DNA of 64,000 nucleotides from Balneolaceae bacterium (GCA_007693395.1 REDS01000126.1:1-64000), one strand, 5' to 3'; positions 39,016 to 48,277 are shown, counted from the first letter of the stretch. Made by a program: numbers and translations. The notes: a model not told the origin generated them from the sequence alone.

Positions 39016-39779
39016 ATATAACCTCATTCAGCCGTGAAGAGATTGAAGCAAAACTGGCAACAGCCCGAAAACATGCAGTACCCTCCGATTCCATCCGGAT
39101 TATTTTCTCTCCTCAATTAATAACAGAGCAGAATATCGACGAAGTATGCAGGGTATACGCACATCTTGGCAGAACCGATTACGATACCGTTGTAATTGTT
39201 GAAACGCACGAGGGTGCTGCGGAAAAGAAACTGCCGATGCCTTCATTCAAATTTGTGGAAACATCGCTCGGAAGAGTAGAGGCGAACGATCAGCTCAGAA
39301 ATGATTTTGCCGATGAGGATGATGACTTTTTTATCAATGATGATGCTTTTGATGATGATGTTTCCCTCTACAACCAGCTGATGCTTTTACAATGTACAAT
39401 GGATGATTTTAACGTACTGAGTATTCAGATTACCGATGAACGATCATTTTATGTGAAAGAGTTAGAATCTGCGCTTGAAGAGATTCTGGCATCGAAAAAT
39501 GCGTTGATTGTTTTCTGCTGTGATCTGGATACAGAAAAAGTTGAAGAACTGAAAAGGGTTGTTACCATGAACGAGGCAGAAAGCCAATCTGAATTAATGA
39601 ATTACCTTAATGGAGGTCTCTCTTCTATTGATGGTGCCGGGGCATTTGTCTGTGGATTAATGGTAGCCAAAAAATGGGGCTTACGCCTTTCGTTTGATGC
39701 ACTCAATATCGGTGATCACGAAACGGTTAACCTGCTCACCGGCTTTGCAGATATGCAGAGAGTACCCTCACTAAAATGA
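39012..39779 (+). CDS. MEMO-like protein, probably degenerate (AmmeMemoRadiSam B family)
   Basis: A 255-residue protein whose pattern follows MEMO/AmmeMemoRadiSam-B. YDTVVIVETHEG corresponds to the family's V-ILGPSHH strand, SLGRVEAND to TPLGEVEVD, INDDAFDDDVSLYNQLMLLQ to the DDEAH-EHSLEVQLPFLQ helix, and IDGAGAFVCGLMVAKKWG to the CGxGPIxAxLxAA helix. Against that template several expected metal-site residues are gone: the PHAGY histidine (here SPQLI), the AH and EHS histidines (AF, DVS) and the CGxGP cysteine (IDGAG). One acidic run (about residues 98-116) is unusual. Family assignment is by pattern and needs a profile search. It overlaps both neighbours by 4 nt. Confidence 0.5.
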   Translation: MNITSFSREEIEAKLATARKHAVPSDSIRIIFSPQLITEQNIDEVCRVYAHLGRTDYDTVVIVETHEGAAEKKLPMPSFKFVETSLGRVEANDQLRNDFADEDDDFFINDDAFDDDVSLYNQLMLLQCTMDDFNVLSIQITDERSFYVKELESALEEILASKNALIVFCCDLDTEKVEELKRVVTMNEAESQSELMNYLNGGLSSIDGAGAFVCGLMVAKKWGLRLSFDALNIGDHETVNLLTGFADMQRVPSLK

Positions 39780-40648
39780 ATCTCCAAAAACCCCGTGTTA
39801 CAGTTATAGGAACAGGAGCAGTTGGCGGGGCTTTAATCGTTTTTTTCCGTGAGAGCAGCCACTACCATCTGCACTCAATCTGGAATAGCAGCCATGGTAT
39901 TTTGTTTGATGAATCTGGAGCTGAAAGAAAGATACAATCATCACTACCCAGTTCGGAAGATCAGGTTGGCGATCTTCTCTTTCTGGCTGTGCCTGATGAT
40001 GCAATCTCTAATGTTGCCGCAGCGCTTGCTTCAAACGGCTTGAACTGGACCGGCAAGCATGTGGTTCACTGCTCCGGAAATCTCTCTTCGGAGGCATTAA
40101 AAGCCCTTTTGGATGTTGGTTGCAGTACGGCTTCTATGCACCCCATCCAAACTTTCAAAAAAGGAGATGAAGCCAACCGGTTTAGAGGGATTTATGTTAG
40201 CCTGGAGGGAAATTCAAGTCTGATAAAAATTCTTGAGGTTCTTGTTAAAAACTTGGGAGCCAATTCAATATCATTATCCAGATATCAGAAGAGTATCCTT
40301 CATCTTGCTGCGGTATTATCATCCAATTATTTGGTAGCACTGATGAATCAAACAGAGAAAATCCTGAAAAAGGCAGAACTAAATGAAGGGATTTCACTGC
40401 TTGAGCCGCTCATCAGTCAAACCGCTCAAAACATAAAAGAGAAAGGAACGGTTGATGCTCTAACCGGCCCAATTTCAAGAGGGGATGTAAACTCCGTTCA
40501 AAAACATCTTGAATTAATTAAAGGTGACCTAACCTCAAAAGAACTTTATAAAGTTATGGGTCGCATTGCCATTGAAATCACACTTCAACGCAACGAAGTT
40601 CCCCCCGGAAAACTTCAACAGATGCGCGACCTGCTCAACGAACAGTAA
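39776..40648 (+). CDS. Rossmann-fold DUF2520 protein (NAD(P)-dependent dehydrogenase-like)
   Basis: A 290-residue protein with an N-terminal Rossmann domain: VTVIGTGAVGGALIVFF (about residues 9-25) is the nucleotide-binding glycine motif, and LLFLAVPDDAISNVAAAL follows. The C-terminal all-helical DUF2520 domain begins around residue 165 (ILHLAAVLSSNYLVALMNQ) and includes GTVDALTGPISRGD. This resembles ProC/ketopantoate-reductase-like enzymes, but the substrate of DUF2520 proteins is unknown. It is the last gene of the tightly overlapping PPTase-MEMO-like-DUF2520 unit. The 229-nt region that follows contains a repeat element and convergent transcription. Confidence 0.85.
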   Translation: MNLQKPRVTVIGTGAVGGALIVFFRESSHYHLHSIWNSSHGILFDESGAERKIQSSLPSSEDQVGDLLFLAVPDDAISNVAAALASNGLNWTGKHVVHCSGNLSSEALKALLDVGCSTASMHPIQTFKKGDEANRFRGIYVSLEGNSSLIKILEVLVKNLGANSISLSRYQKSILHLAAVLSSNYLVALMNQTEKILKKAELNEGISLLEPLISQTAQNIKEKGTVDALTGPISRGDVNSVQKHLELIKGDLTSKELYKVMGRIAIEITLQRNEVPPGKLQQMRDLLNEQ

Positions 40649-40768
40649 CCATTTCAGCTAACTTAAGTTGTCTTTTAAAATAGTCATCCAGTGTGGGTTT
40701 GTGGCAAAAAACTATGCGGAATTCTCTGCTTCCGAGGCAATATATTTTGCAATAAAGTTACTAAGGCT

Positions 40769-40863
40769 ACGTGAGTTCGATATATGTTTTTTAATTTGAC
40801 AACCGCCCCTCTTCTATACAAAGGAGGGCACGCTTTTTCCAAATTCTTACATCGAACTCACGT
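40769..40863. repeat. 95-bp element with 13-bp perfect terminal inverted repeats and inner hairpin
   Basis: ACGTGAGTTCGAT at 40769-40781 is matched by its exact reverse complement ATCGAACTCACGT at 40851-40863. An inner hairpin (CCCTC...GAGGG, about 40808-40827) lies inside. The left 35 nt recur in diverged form at 18015-18050. The element sits between convergent genes, so it may act as a bidirectional terminator or be a MITE-like relic. No target-site duplication was evident. Confidence 0.6.
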
Positions 40864-40877
40864 TAAGGTAAGAGAGC

Positions 40878-42251
40878 TCATGTATAGCCAATCACAACGG
40901 CAATCACCAGTGCTATTGAGCAGAAAACGAGCAATTTTAGCAGCAGAGGCATGATAAAGCGGAACCACTTATCGTAGGGAATGCTTGCAAGGCCAAGGAT
41001 GCCCATCAGCACGGGGTTGGTGGGTACTATCATGTTCATCAACCCATCACCAAACTGAAAGGCCAGCACAGAAATTTGCCTCGAAACACCTACAAGATCA
41101 CCGATAGGTGCCATAAGAGGCATGGTTACAAGCGCTTGTCCACTTCCCGAGGGGATAAAAAAGTTTAGTACACTCTGAATCATCAGCATACCAACAGCGG
41201 CAAGCTCAGGCCCAACGGCTGCAAGCGGTGTGGCAAGATAGTTCACCACTGTGTGCAAAATTTCACCATCTTCCATGATCAGGGCGATAGAACGTGCAAA
41301 CCCGATTAAAAGAGCAGTTCCTGTAAGCTCAGCGGCGCCTTTCCCGAACGCTTCAGCCATTTTGTTTACACCCAATCCGGCTATAAGGCCGGCCACAATC
41401 GTTAACCCAAGAAATAGTGCACCAAGTTCAACGAGATACCATCCGTATAGGGCAATTCCAACTACCACTACAATCAGCGCAACAATAGTGGCAAGTAAAA
41501 CGGAGATGGTTTTAAGCGATAGTTCAGGAAATTCCGGCGCTTTCTGATGGATATTCCCCTCTATACCGTAAACCAGGCTCTTTTCCGGGTTAGTCCTTAC
41601 GATTCGGGCATACTTCCAGACATGATGAAAACCGATGGCAAGCAGAGGAAAAGCGAGTACAATACGAAACCATGCCCCTGATGTCGGTTCAAGTCCGGCA
41701 ACATCCTGGGCTACAAGCAGCGTGAACGGGTTTAAAACTGCTACAGCATATCCAATACAATACCCAACCACCATAGTACCGATAGCCGTGATAGAGTCCA
41801 TCTTCAATGCAACGCACATCGAAACAAGGATTATAGCAAACGGAATATACTCCTCTGCCATACCAAGTGTGGCAGACGCCACTGCAAATGCAAACATGGT
41901 GAAAAAGAGAAGAGGACCGGGCACGTTGCCGAATGTGGTGATCATTTTGCCAAGCAGTGCGTCGATGGCTCCGGTTTGGCGAACCACAGCCAGTGCGCCA
42001 CCAATAATCAGCACAAAGAAAATGATACCTTGTGCATCGGCAAAAGCACGGGGAACCACTGTAAAAATGGAGGTTGGGTGCAGGTACTCTTTTTCGTCAA
42101 ACGCTTCGAACGTACCAGGAATTACAACCTCTCTCCCAAACTCATTTTCTTCTGTGCTGAATTCGCCTGAGGGTAAAATCCATGTGAGGATAAGGGCGGC
42201 CGCCATAAGGATGAAAAGCAGAACGAGTGTATGAGGTATTTTTATTTTCAA
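40878..42251 (-). CDS. YfcC/DcuC-family membrane carrier
   Basis: A 457-residue inner-membrane transporter with about 12 hydrophobic segments. It begins MKIKIPHTLVLLFILMA and has the ILPSGEF motif typical of YfcC/ArcD-related DcuC-superfamily carriers. IFFVLIIGGALAVVRQTGA, ATLGMAEEYIPFAIILV and the C-terminal FFIPSGSGQALVTMPLMAP are also characteristic. Substrates of the family include C4-dicarboxylates, basic amino acids and short-chain acids; this one cannot be assigned. The divergent gene, an AtuA/DUF1446 protein with 175 nt between starts, may share its promoter region and hints at uptake and degradation of an organic acid. Confidence 0.85.
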   Translation of the reverse strand: MKIKIPHTLVLLFILMAAALILTWILPSGEFSTEENEFGREVVIPGTFEAFDEKEYLHPTSIFTVVPRAFADAQGIIFFVLIIGGALAVVRQTGAIDALLGKMITTFGNVPGPLLFFTMFAFAVASATLGMAEEYIPFAIILVSMCVALKMDSITAIGTMVVGYCIGYAVAVLNPFTLLVAQDVAGLEPTSGAWFRIVLAFPLLAIGFHHVWKYARIVRTNPEKSLVYGIEGNIHQKAPEFPELSLKTISVLLATIVALIVVVVGIALYGWYLVELGALFLGLTIVAGLIAGLGVNKMAEAFGKGAAELTGTALLIGFARSIALIMEDGEILHTVVNYLATPLAAVGPELAAVGMLMIQSVLNFFIPSGSGQALVTMPLMAPIGDLVGVSRQISVLAFQFGDGLMNMIVPTNPVLMGILGLASIPYDKWFRFIMPLLLKLLVFCSIALVIAVVIGYT

Positions 42252-42426
42252 AACGTAGCAGAGTTCGTTAAACAGCGACTATGATACAAAAAGGTGACTA
42301 AATAATTTTACATGTTTGATCTATCCGTTCCATGTAGAGGCTAAATTCTATATTCCACATTCATTTCTTGCCATAATTTGCGATATTTATTTAAAGCAAT
42401 TCAGAAAATAAAGTATTGGAATTAGT

Positions 42427-43794
42427 TTGAAAGAGTTCATCAAAATTGCATCGGGACAAGGCTTCTGGGGCGATCTGCCAAATGCGCCTGTAGATCAGGT
42501 TAAGAATGGAAAAATTGATTATCTGGTGATGGATTACCTTGCCGAGGTAACCATGTCGATTATGCAGAAGCAGCGGATGCGCAACGAAAAGTTTGGCTAC
42601 GCCAGGGATTTTGTGGATGTGATTGAGGCAACCCTGCATGAGATAAAGAACGACGGGGTAAAAGTAATTTCCAATGCGGGAGGTGTGAATCCTTTAGCCT
42701 GTAAAGATGCCATTCTGCAGGTGGCTGAAAAGGCGGGAATCACCGGCTTAAACGTTGCAGTTGTTGATGGCGACGATATCCTCCCCGAGCTGGATAAGCT
42801 GATTACAGACGGGCACTATTTGAATAACATGGAAACGGGGGAGCCGATCGCCTCTGTAAAAGAGAGCCTGCTGAGTGCCAATGTGTATTTTGGCTGCCGC
42901 CCAATTGTGGAAGCTCTGGGAAAAGGTGCTGATATAATCATCACCGGCAGAGTTACCGATACCGGGCTCACACTTGCACCTATGATTTATGAATTTGGCT
43001 GGGATTATGAGAATGTTGATTTGATGTCGGCAGGTACCATAGCGGGGCACATTATTGAGTGCGGGGGGCAGGTATCCGGCGGTAATTTTACCGACTGGGA
43101 AGTGGTGAACAATCTTGTGAATATTGGTTTCCCTATCATCGAAGCATACCCGGACGGATCGTTTTATGTAACAAAGCATGATGGCACGGGCGGACTAATT
43201 TCTGAGATGACGGTAAAAGAGCAACTATTATATGAGATTGGAAACCCGGCAGAATACATTACACCTGATTGCATTGCGGATTTTACCTCTATCCGGTTAA
43301 GCCAGGAGGGGAAAGACCGGGTAAAAGTGTGGGGTATAACCGGTAAACCTGCCACTCCAACCTACAAAATTTCAGCCAGCTATATTGATGGCTATAAACT
43401 CTCATCAACTCTGGTTTATAGCTGGCCCGATGCCCTCAAAAAAGCAAAAACAGCCGGTGATATTCTGCTGAAACGAGCCGAAAAACTTGGTATCACATTT
43501 CGCGATAGCAATGTTGAGTTTGTGGGGCTGAATTCATGTAATGAAGATAAAAATGAAATAAAAAAAGATCAGAGCGATTTGAATGAAGTACAGATGAGAA
43601 TCAGCGTCCACGGAGATTCAAGGGAGGATTTGGAGCGATTTGCGAAGGAGATAGCACCTTTGATTTTAACCGGGCCGAGCGGTGTTACCGGCTTTGCAGG
43701 CGGTCGCCCCCGGGCAAGTGAAGTTGTTGCCTATTGGCCTGCACTTCTTGATAAGAAAGCGGCCACACCAAGGGTTACCGTTTTTAACCTGTAA
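42427..43794 (+). CDS. AtuA/DUF1446-family protein (acyclic terpene utilisation-like)
   Basis: A 455-residue soluble protein covering a complete DUF1446 domain. Conserved blocks are IASGQGFWGD (about residues 5-14), DYLVMDYLAEVTMSI, VISNAGGVNPLAC, DIIITGRVTDTGLTLAPMI, GHIIECGGQVSGGNFTDW and EVVAYWPALLDK. AtuA is required for acyclic terpene (citronellol/geraniol) catabolism in Pseudomonas, but its biochemistry is unclear and most homologues lie outside such pathways. None of the other atu genes is here, so a terpene role is doubtful. It starts at TTG 42427, in line with the family's short N-terminus. It is divergent from the YfcC-like carrier. The 206-nt gap after it shows nothing recognisable. 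Confidence 0.85.
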   Translation: MKEFIKIASGQGFWGDLPNAPVDQVKNGKIDYLVMDYLAEVTMSIMQKQRMRNEKFGYARDFVDVIEATLHEIKNDGVKVISNAGGVNPLACKDAILQVAEKAGITGLNVAVVDGDDILPELDKLITDGHYLNNMETGEPIASVKESLLSANVYFGCRPIVEALGKGADIIITGRVTDTGLTLAPMIYEFGWDYENVDLMSAGTIAGHIIECGGQVSGGNFTDWEVVNNLVNIGFPIIEAYPDGSFYVTKHDGTGGLISEMTVKEQLLYEIGNPAEYITPDCIADFTSIRLSQEGKDRVKVWGITGKPATPTYKISASYIDGYKLSSTLVYSWPDALKKAKTAGDILLKRAEKLGITFRDSNVEFVGLNSCNEDKNEIKKDQSDLNEVQMRISVHGDSREDLERFAKEIAPLILTGPSGVTGFAGGRPRASEVVAYWPALLDKKAATPRVTVFNL

Positions 43795-44000
43795 GCATAA
43801 GGTATAGAGGCCGGCATGGATCTAATTTTTTAGCATTACTTGCAGCCGCAAAGTGCCGAAGAGCTGAAGAATCAGGAACGATATAAACCGTAAATAACCA
43901 GCCATCATCCAAAAAATTCAGGAACAAGAGTTAATAGTTCATTAAATTCACCACATCAAAAAAATATATCATTTAAACAATCAGGACTAAGACAAAGAAT

Positions 44001-45035
44001 ATGGTTATTGGGATAATTGGAGCAGGAATATCCGGTTTAACGGCGGGAAGGTTACTTGCAAAAGCAGGCCATGAAGTTACAATTTTTGAAAAGAGCCGCG
44101 GCTTTGGCGGTAGAATGGCTACCCGATATGCCGGGAAATCCCTTGAATCACGGCTCGATCATGGTGTGCCCTATTTTGCAGCTGAAACACCCGAATTCAG
44201 GTCTTTTGTAACAGAACTGATCGACAAAGATATCATCAGAACCTGGGGCAGAAATTTTGCTGCTTATGATGGCGAAAAACTGATTCATAAGAATCCAAAT
44301 GATCCTCGTAATGTCATTTACACATCGAAAAACGGCATGAACAAGGTTGGTAAATTCCTATCTCGCTGGGTTGACGTTCAGTCGAACAGCCGGGTTGGCG
44401 GATTGACCTACTTTGGCAAAAACAGATCTAAAAAACGTGCATGGATGATCAATATGACCACCAGCAAAGCGTTTGGGTTCGATGCGGTAATTATAGCCTT
44501 ACCGGCACCTCAGGCATATGGAATTTTATCAACCACCATTGATGAAGTGAATACACTGAAGATTGTACGCCGTCTTGATGAGGTAAATTACAGGCCGCAA
44601 TTTTCGCTGATGGTTGGCTATGGCGATGCTGAACAGCCTGACTGGCAGGGTATCATCTGCAATAACAGTAATCTCGAATTTGTATCGAATGAATCTTCCA
44701 AACGGGATATTGGCAATGAAACCACCTTTGTGTTGCACGCAACAGCTGCCTTTTCGAGAAAGCACCGTGACGGAGATAAAGAATTAGTTAGCCGTGAAAT
44801 GCTGGCTGAGTTTTCTAACATAACCGGTGGCTGGGCTTCATCACCCGACTGGCAGCAATTACATTTTTGGCGATACAGCCGCCCTGAAGTTAAGTTGAAT
44901 CAACCGTACTTTGAGCTTGAAGATAATGACGCCCCGCTGGCACTCATTGGTGACTATTATAACGGATACGGTGTTGAGAGTGCCTATAAATCAGGTTATG
45001 ATCTGGCAAATCATTGGATTGAAAAGTTTTCATAA
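44001..45035 (+). CDS. FAD/NAD(P)-dependent amine oxidase-like flavoprotein (renalase-like)
   Basis: A 344-residue flavoprotein with the N-terminal FAD motif GIIGAGISGLTAGRLLAKAG (residues 4-23) followed by VTIFEKSRGFGGRMATR, the signature of the renalase-like short amine oxidases. The C-terminal FAD-contact region is ALIGDYYNGYGVESAYKSG. A substrate domain lies between. Bacterial relatives oxidise isomeric dihydronicotinamides or have no known substrate. It stands alone with a 99-nt gap to the ABC exporter; that gap holds a weak hairpin (AAAAAGC/GCTTTTT, 45068-45086) that may end its transcript. Confidence 0.85.
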   Translation: MVIGIIGAGISGLTAGRLLAKAGHEVTIFEKSRGFGGRMATRYAGKSLESRLDHGVPYFAAETPEFRSFVTELIDKDIIRTWGRNFAAYDGEKLIHKNPNDPRNVIYTSKNGMNKVGKFLSRWVDVQSNSRVGGLTYFGKNRSKKRAWMINMTTSKAFGFDAVIIALPAPQAYGILSTTIDEVNTLKIVRRLDEVNYRPQFSLMVGYGDAEQPDWQGIICNNSNLEFVSNESSKRDIGNETTFVLHATAAFSRKHRDGDKELVSREMLAEFSNITGGWASSPDWQQLHFWRYSRPEVKLNQPYFELEDNDAPLALIGDYYNGYGVESAYKSGYDLANHWIEKFS

Positions 45036-45134
45036 AAAAAGTGTAAAGCAACGGTTTAGCAATAAATAAAAAGCTGAATGCTTTTTCATGGCATGTTGTT
45101 TGATTGGCTTCATTAGCATGCAAAATTCCTCAAT

Positions 45135-46931
45135 GTGGAATCACTAAAAAAACTGAACCATTATTTAAAAAAGTATAAAGGGGCGGCGATCCTTGGCGGG
45201 ATTTTCCTCACAGGTGCAAACTTCTTCCTTATCTGGATTCCGGTACTGATCCGGCAAACAATGGATGAAGTTGAGGCGCTCGGTGCAGATGAGTCCGCTG
45301 AGTTCGATTCCATAATAACCATTCTGTTTTCCAGCGAGGCAGGTGCTATTCTCGCATACAACTCTTTGCTGCTTATTGGAACTGTTTTTCTGTATGGTAT
45401 TTTGCTATTTGCCACACGGCAGACGCTTATCGTAAGTTCCAGAAAAATTGAGTTTGACATTCGTAACACCATTATGGACAAACTCCTGCAGCTACCCCAG
45501 CGATATTTCTCAGCTAACCGAACCGGCGAAATTTATGTAAGGGCTACAGAGGATGTGGGCAGAGTGCGCGAATATTACGGCCCTGTACTGATGTACACAA
45601 TCAACACCATTACACGTGCTGGTTTCATCATTACGATGATGATTATTGTTAACCCCGAGCTTACATTTTGGGCACTGTTGCCCCTGCCTTTTCTCTCTGC
45701 ATTTGCATACTGGGTAAGCGGATTCATCAATAAATACCAGCTCATTATTCAGGAGCAGTATTCACGGATTGCGGGCAAGGCTCAAGAGACTTTCAGCAGC
45801 ATCAGGCTGATTAAAGCCTACAACCGTATTGATTATGAGCAAGAGCGCTTTGAGGAAGAGAGCGATCAGTACCGTAAAAAGAAACTGAAGCTTGATTTGG
45901 TTGAATCTCTCTTTCACCCAACACTAAACCTTCTTATCGGGGTGTCTGTTTTAATTGTAGTATGGAAAGGCGGGCTTATGGTAATTGACGGGATCATTAC
46001 CCTGGGAAATATCGCTGAGTTTGTGATCTATGTAGCATATTTAACCTGGCCTGTTGCCTCGCTCGGCTATACTGTAAACGTATTGCAAAAATCTCTTGCT
46101 TCGTGGGAGCGTATTGATGAAATGCTTACCGAGCCCATTGATATTCTGGATGATGAAAAACCGGCCGTGGAGAAAAAACTTAAAGGAAGCATAGAATTCA
46201 GGAATGTAAGCTTTAAATACCCCGGAGCAGAGGAATACGCTTTAAAAAATGTGAGCCTGGAAATTAAACCGGGGAGTAATATGGCAATTGTTGGACGTAC
46301 AGGTTCTGGTAAATCAACTCTGATAAATCTCATTCCACGTCTATTTGATGCAACCGAAGGTGAGGTTTTGATTGATGGAATCAATGTGAAAGAGTGGGGT
46401 GTTCAACATCTTCGTAAATCAATTGGTTATGTACCGCAGGAAACCTTTCTTTTTTCAACCACAATTAAAGAGAACATAGCCTTTGGAGTTGAGAATGCAT
46501 CAACAGAACAGATAGAAAAAGCTGCCGATCAGGCGCAGGTGCTGGATAATATTTTGGATTTTGAGAAAAAATTTGAGACACTTGTAGGGGAAAGAGGTAT
46601 TACACTATCGGGTGGACAAAAACAACGAACAGCCATTGCAAGGGCAATTATTAAAGATCCTGGAATAGTAATTTTTGACGACTCTCTCAGCGCAGTAGAC
46701 ACAAAAACTGAAGATGCAATTTTAGAGCATCTGCGCGTGAAATTATCTGACAAGACCACTATAATGATATCTCACAGAATTTCTACAGTAAAAAATGCTG
46801 ATACAATTTTTTATGTTCAAAATGGTTCAATAGTAGAATTTGGTACACACAGTGAACTAATTAAAAAGGAAGGACATTACTCTAACATGTACCAAAAGCA
46901 GTTACTGGAACAAGAATTAGCTGAAATTTAA
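45135..46931 (+). CDS. ABC exporter half-transporter with Walker B glutamate replaced by aspartate
   Basis: A 598-residue half-transporter: six membrane segments (about residues 15-330), then an ATPase domain with Walker A GRTGSGKST, signature LSGGQKQRTAIARAI, Walker B IVIFDDSLSAVD and the H-loop MISHRIST. The residue after the Walker B aspartate is Asp, not the catalytic Glu, as in the degenerate-site subunit of heterodimeric exporters such as BmrC. Its probable partner is the half-transporter at 48311, which has the canonical DE but an altered signature. The start is GTG 45135, giving the usual short cytoplasmic leader. An RNase Z-like gene lies between the two. The substrate is unknown (drug, lipid or peptide). 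Confidence 0.9.
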   Translation: MESLKKLNHYLKKYKGAAILGGIFLTGANFFLIWIPVLIRQTMDEVEALGADESAEFDSIITILFSSEAGAILAYNSLLLIGTVFLYGILLFATRQTLIVSSRKIEFDIRNTIMDKLLQLPQRYFSANRTGEIYVRATEDVGRVREYYGPVLMYTINTITRAGFIITMMIIVNPELTFWALLPLPFLSAFAYWVSGFINKYQLIIQEQYSRIAGKAQETFSSIRLIKAYNRIDYEQERFEEESDQYRKKKLKLDLVESLFHPTLNLLIGVSVLIVVWKGGLMVIDGIITLGNIAEFVIYVAYLTWPVASLGYTVNVLQKSLASWERIDEMLTEPIDILDDEKPAVEKKLKGSIEFRNVSFKYPGAEEYALKNVSLEIKPGSNMAIVGRTGSGKSTLINLIPRLFDATEGEVLIDGINVKEWGVQHLRKSIGYVPQETFLFSTTIKENIAFGVENASTEQIEKAADQAQVLDNILDFEKKFETLVGERGITLSGGQKQRTAIARAIIKDPGIVIFDDSLSAVDTKTEDAILEHLRVKLSDKTTIMISHRISTVKNADTIFYVQNGSIVEFGTHSELIKKEGHYSNMYQKQLLEQELAEI

Positions 46932-47002
46932 AATATAAAAACAGAAAACGGGGATCTTTTGTTTGAACGGCAAAAACCCATAAAACATACCGGGAGAAAA
47001 CA

Positions 47003-48277
47003 ATGATTATTGTACCCTTAGGCGTTGCATCAGCAACCCCAACAGCAGTTAGACACCTGCCATCAGTAGCCCTATGGAGAGAAGGCGATGTTCACCTCTT
47101 CGATTGTGGCGAAAATACCCAAATGCGAATGCTACAAGCCGGCTTAAAACGCTCAAAAATTGAGAATATATTCATCAGCCATTTTGATGTAGATCACTTC
47201 TCAGGTTTAATCGGGCTTCTTTCAACCCTGCAACTTCAGAGAAGAGACAGAGCCTTAAATATTACAGGTCCTAAAGGCATTAAAGAATATGTGGAGTGGA
47301 ACCTTAACTTTGCAAAAGTAGATCTCAGTTTCGATCTGAACTTTGTTGAGGTGGAGGAAGATTTCGAATCTCAACGGGTAGTAGATGAGGAAGAGTACTA
47401 CGTTGAGGCGAGGCCGTTAAATCATTCAAAATTCTGCATGGGTTTCCGCTTTCAGGAGAAAGACAAACCCGGAAAAGTAGATGCCGAAAAAGCTGGAGCA
47501 CTGGGTATTACAGAAGATGCGCAGTATAAGGCGTTGAAAGCCGGCGAGGATATTGAGGTGGACGGGAAAGTCATCAAATCGTACGATATTGTTGGCCATC
47601 CGCGTCCGGGAGATAGCTTTGCTTACATCTCCGACACAAAATATTGCCCCAATGCCGTAAAGCTGGCAATGAACACCAATATTCTTTATCACGAAGCTAC
47701 ATTCAGTGAATCGCTGGCTGATAAAGCAGCTGAAACCGGCCATTCAACCTCAGGTGATGCTGCGCGCGTAGCAACAGAAGCTCAGACCAAACTGCTTGTT
47801 ATTGGCCACTTCTCAGCAAGGTATACAAATCCGTTTGTTCTGCTTAGAGAAGCGCGAGCCAAATTCTTCCCGGCATGGCTGGCAACTGAACTGCGGCCTA
47901 TATACACAAACCCTGCCCAGGAGAAAGGCATTGTTGAGCAGAAGGTGTATATCAAAGAGATTGATGATAAATCGGATTCGAAGACGTCGCGTAAAAAGAG
48001 CTACGACAAGGGCGGCAGCAGCGGTAAAAAATTCAGAAAGCGCAGAAGCAGCTCCGATCGTGGCGATGACCGAAGAAGCAGCAGTTCAGGCAGTAGAAGA
48101 GGAAGTTACAGCCGCAGGGATGATTCCGGTGGCGAGCGCAGAAAGCGAAGGCCCGAACGGCAGCCACGGGATCGTGATTATAACAATAAAGATTACAATA
48201 ACGATAATCAGGGAACAGCGCGGCCACCTAAACATATTACGCCAAGAACTCCTTTTGATAACTTCGACCGTTTCTGA
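47003..48277 (+). CDS. RNase Z-like metallo-beta-lactamase-fold protein with basic disordered tail
   Basis: A 424-residue protein. Residues 1-315 follow RNase Z: FDCGENTQMRMLQAGLK, a metal motif at 60-65, PLNHSKFCMGFRF (His ligand region), YISDTKYCPNAVKLA, ILYHEATFSE, GHSTSGDAARVATEA and VIGHFSARY. RNase Z removes 3' trailers from tRNA precursors. The usual HxHxDH motif is HFDVDH here, so the second His is Asp (D62). Residues about 320-424 form a low-complexity tail rich in Arg, Ser, Gly and Asp (for example RRSSSDRGDDRRSSSSGS), probably disordered and RNA-binding; standard enzymes lack it. Catalytic activity is therefore uncertain. It lies between two ABC half-transporter genes, 71 nt after the first and 33 nt before the second. 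Confidence 0.8.
   Translation: MIIVPLGVASATPTAVRHLPSVALWREGDVHLFDCGENTQMRMLQAGLKRSKIENIFISHFDVDHFSGLIGLLSTLQLQRRDRALNITGPKGIKEYVEWNLNFAKVDLSFDLNFVEVEEDFESQRVVDEEEYYVEARPLNHSKFCMGFRFQEKDKPGKVDAEKAGALGITEDAQYKALKAGEDIEVDGKVIKSYDIVGHPRPGDSFAYISDTKYCPNAVKLAMNTNILYHEATFSESLADKAAETGHSTSGDAARVATEAQTKLLVIGHFSARYTNPFVLLREARAKFFPAWLATELRPIYTNPAQEKGIVEQKVYIKEIDDKSDSKTSRKKSYDKGGSSGKKFRKRRSSSDRGDDRRSSSSGSRRGSYSRRDDSGGERRKRRPERQPRDRDYNNKDYNNDNQGTARPPKHITPRTPFDNFDRF

Noticed and set aside
41635-42234. 199-codon plus-strand ORF opposite the YfcC-like carrier
   Set aside because: Antisense to a clear 12-helix membrane protein; its composition (Ala/Ser/Thr/Ile-rich) reflects the reverse of hydrophobic codons.
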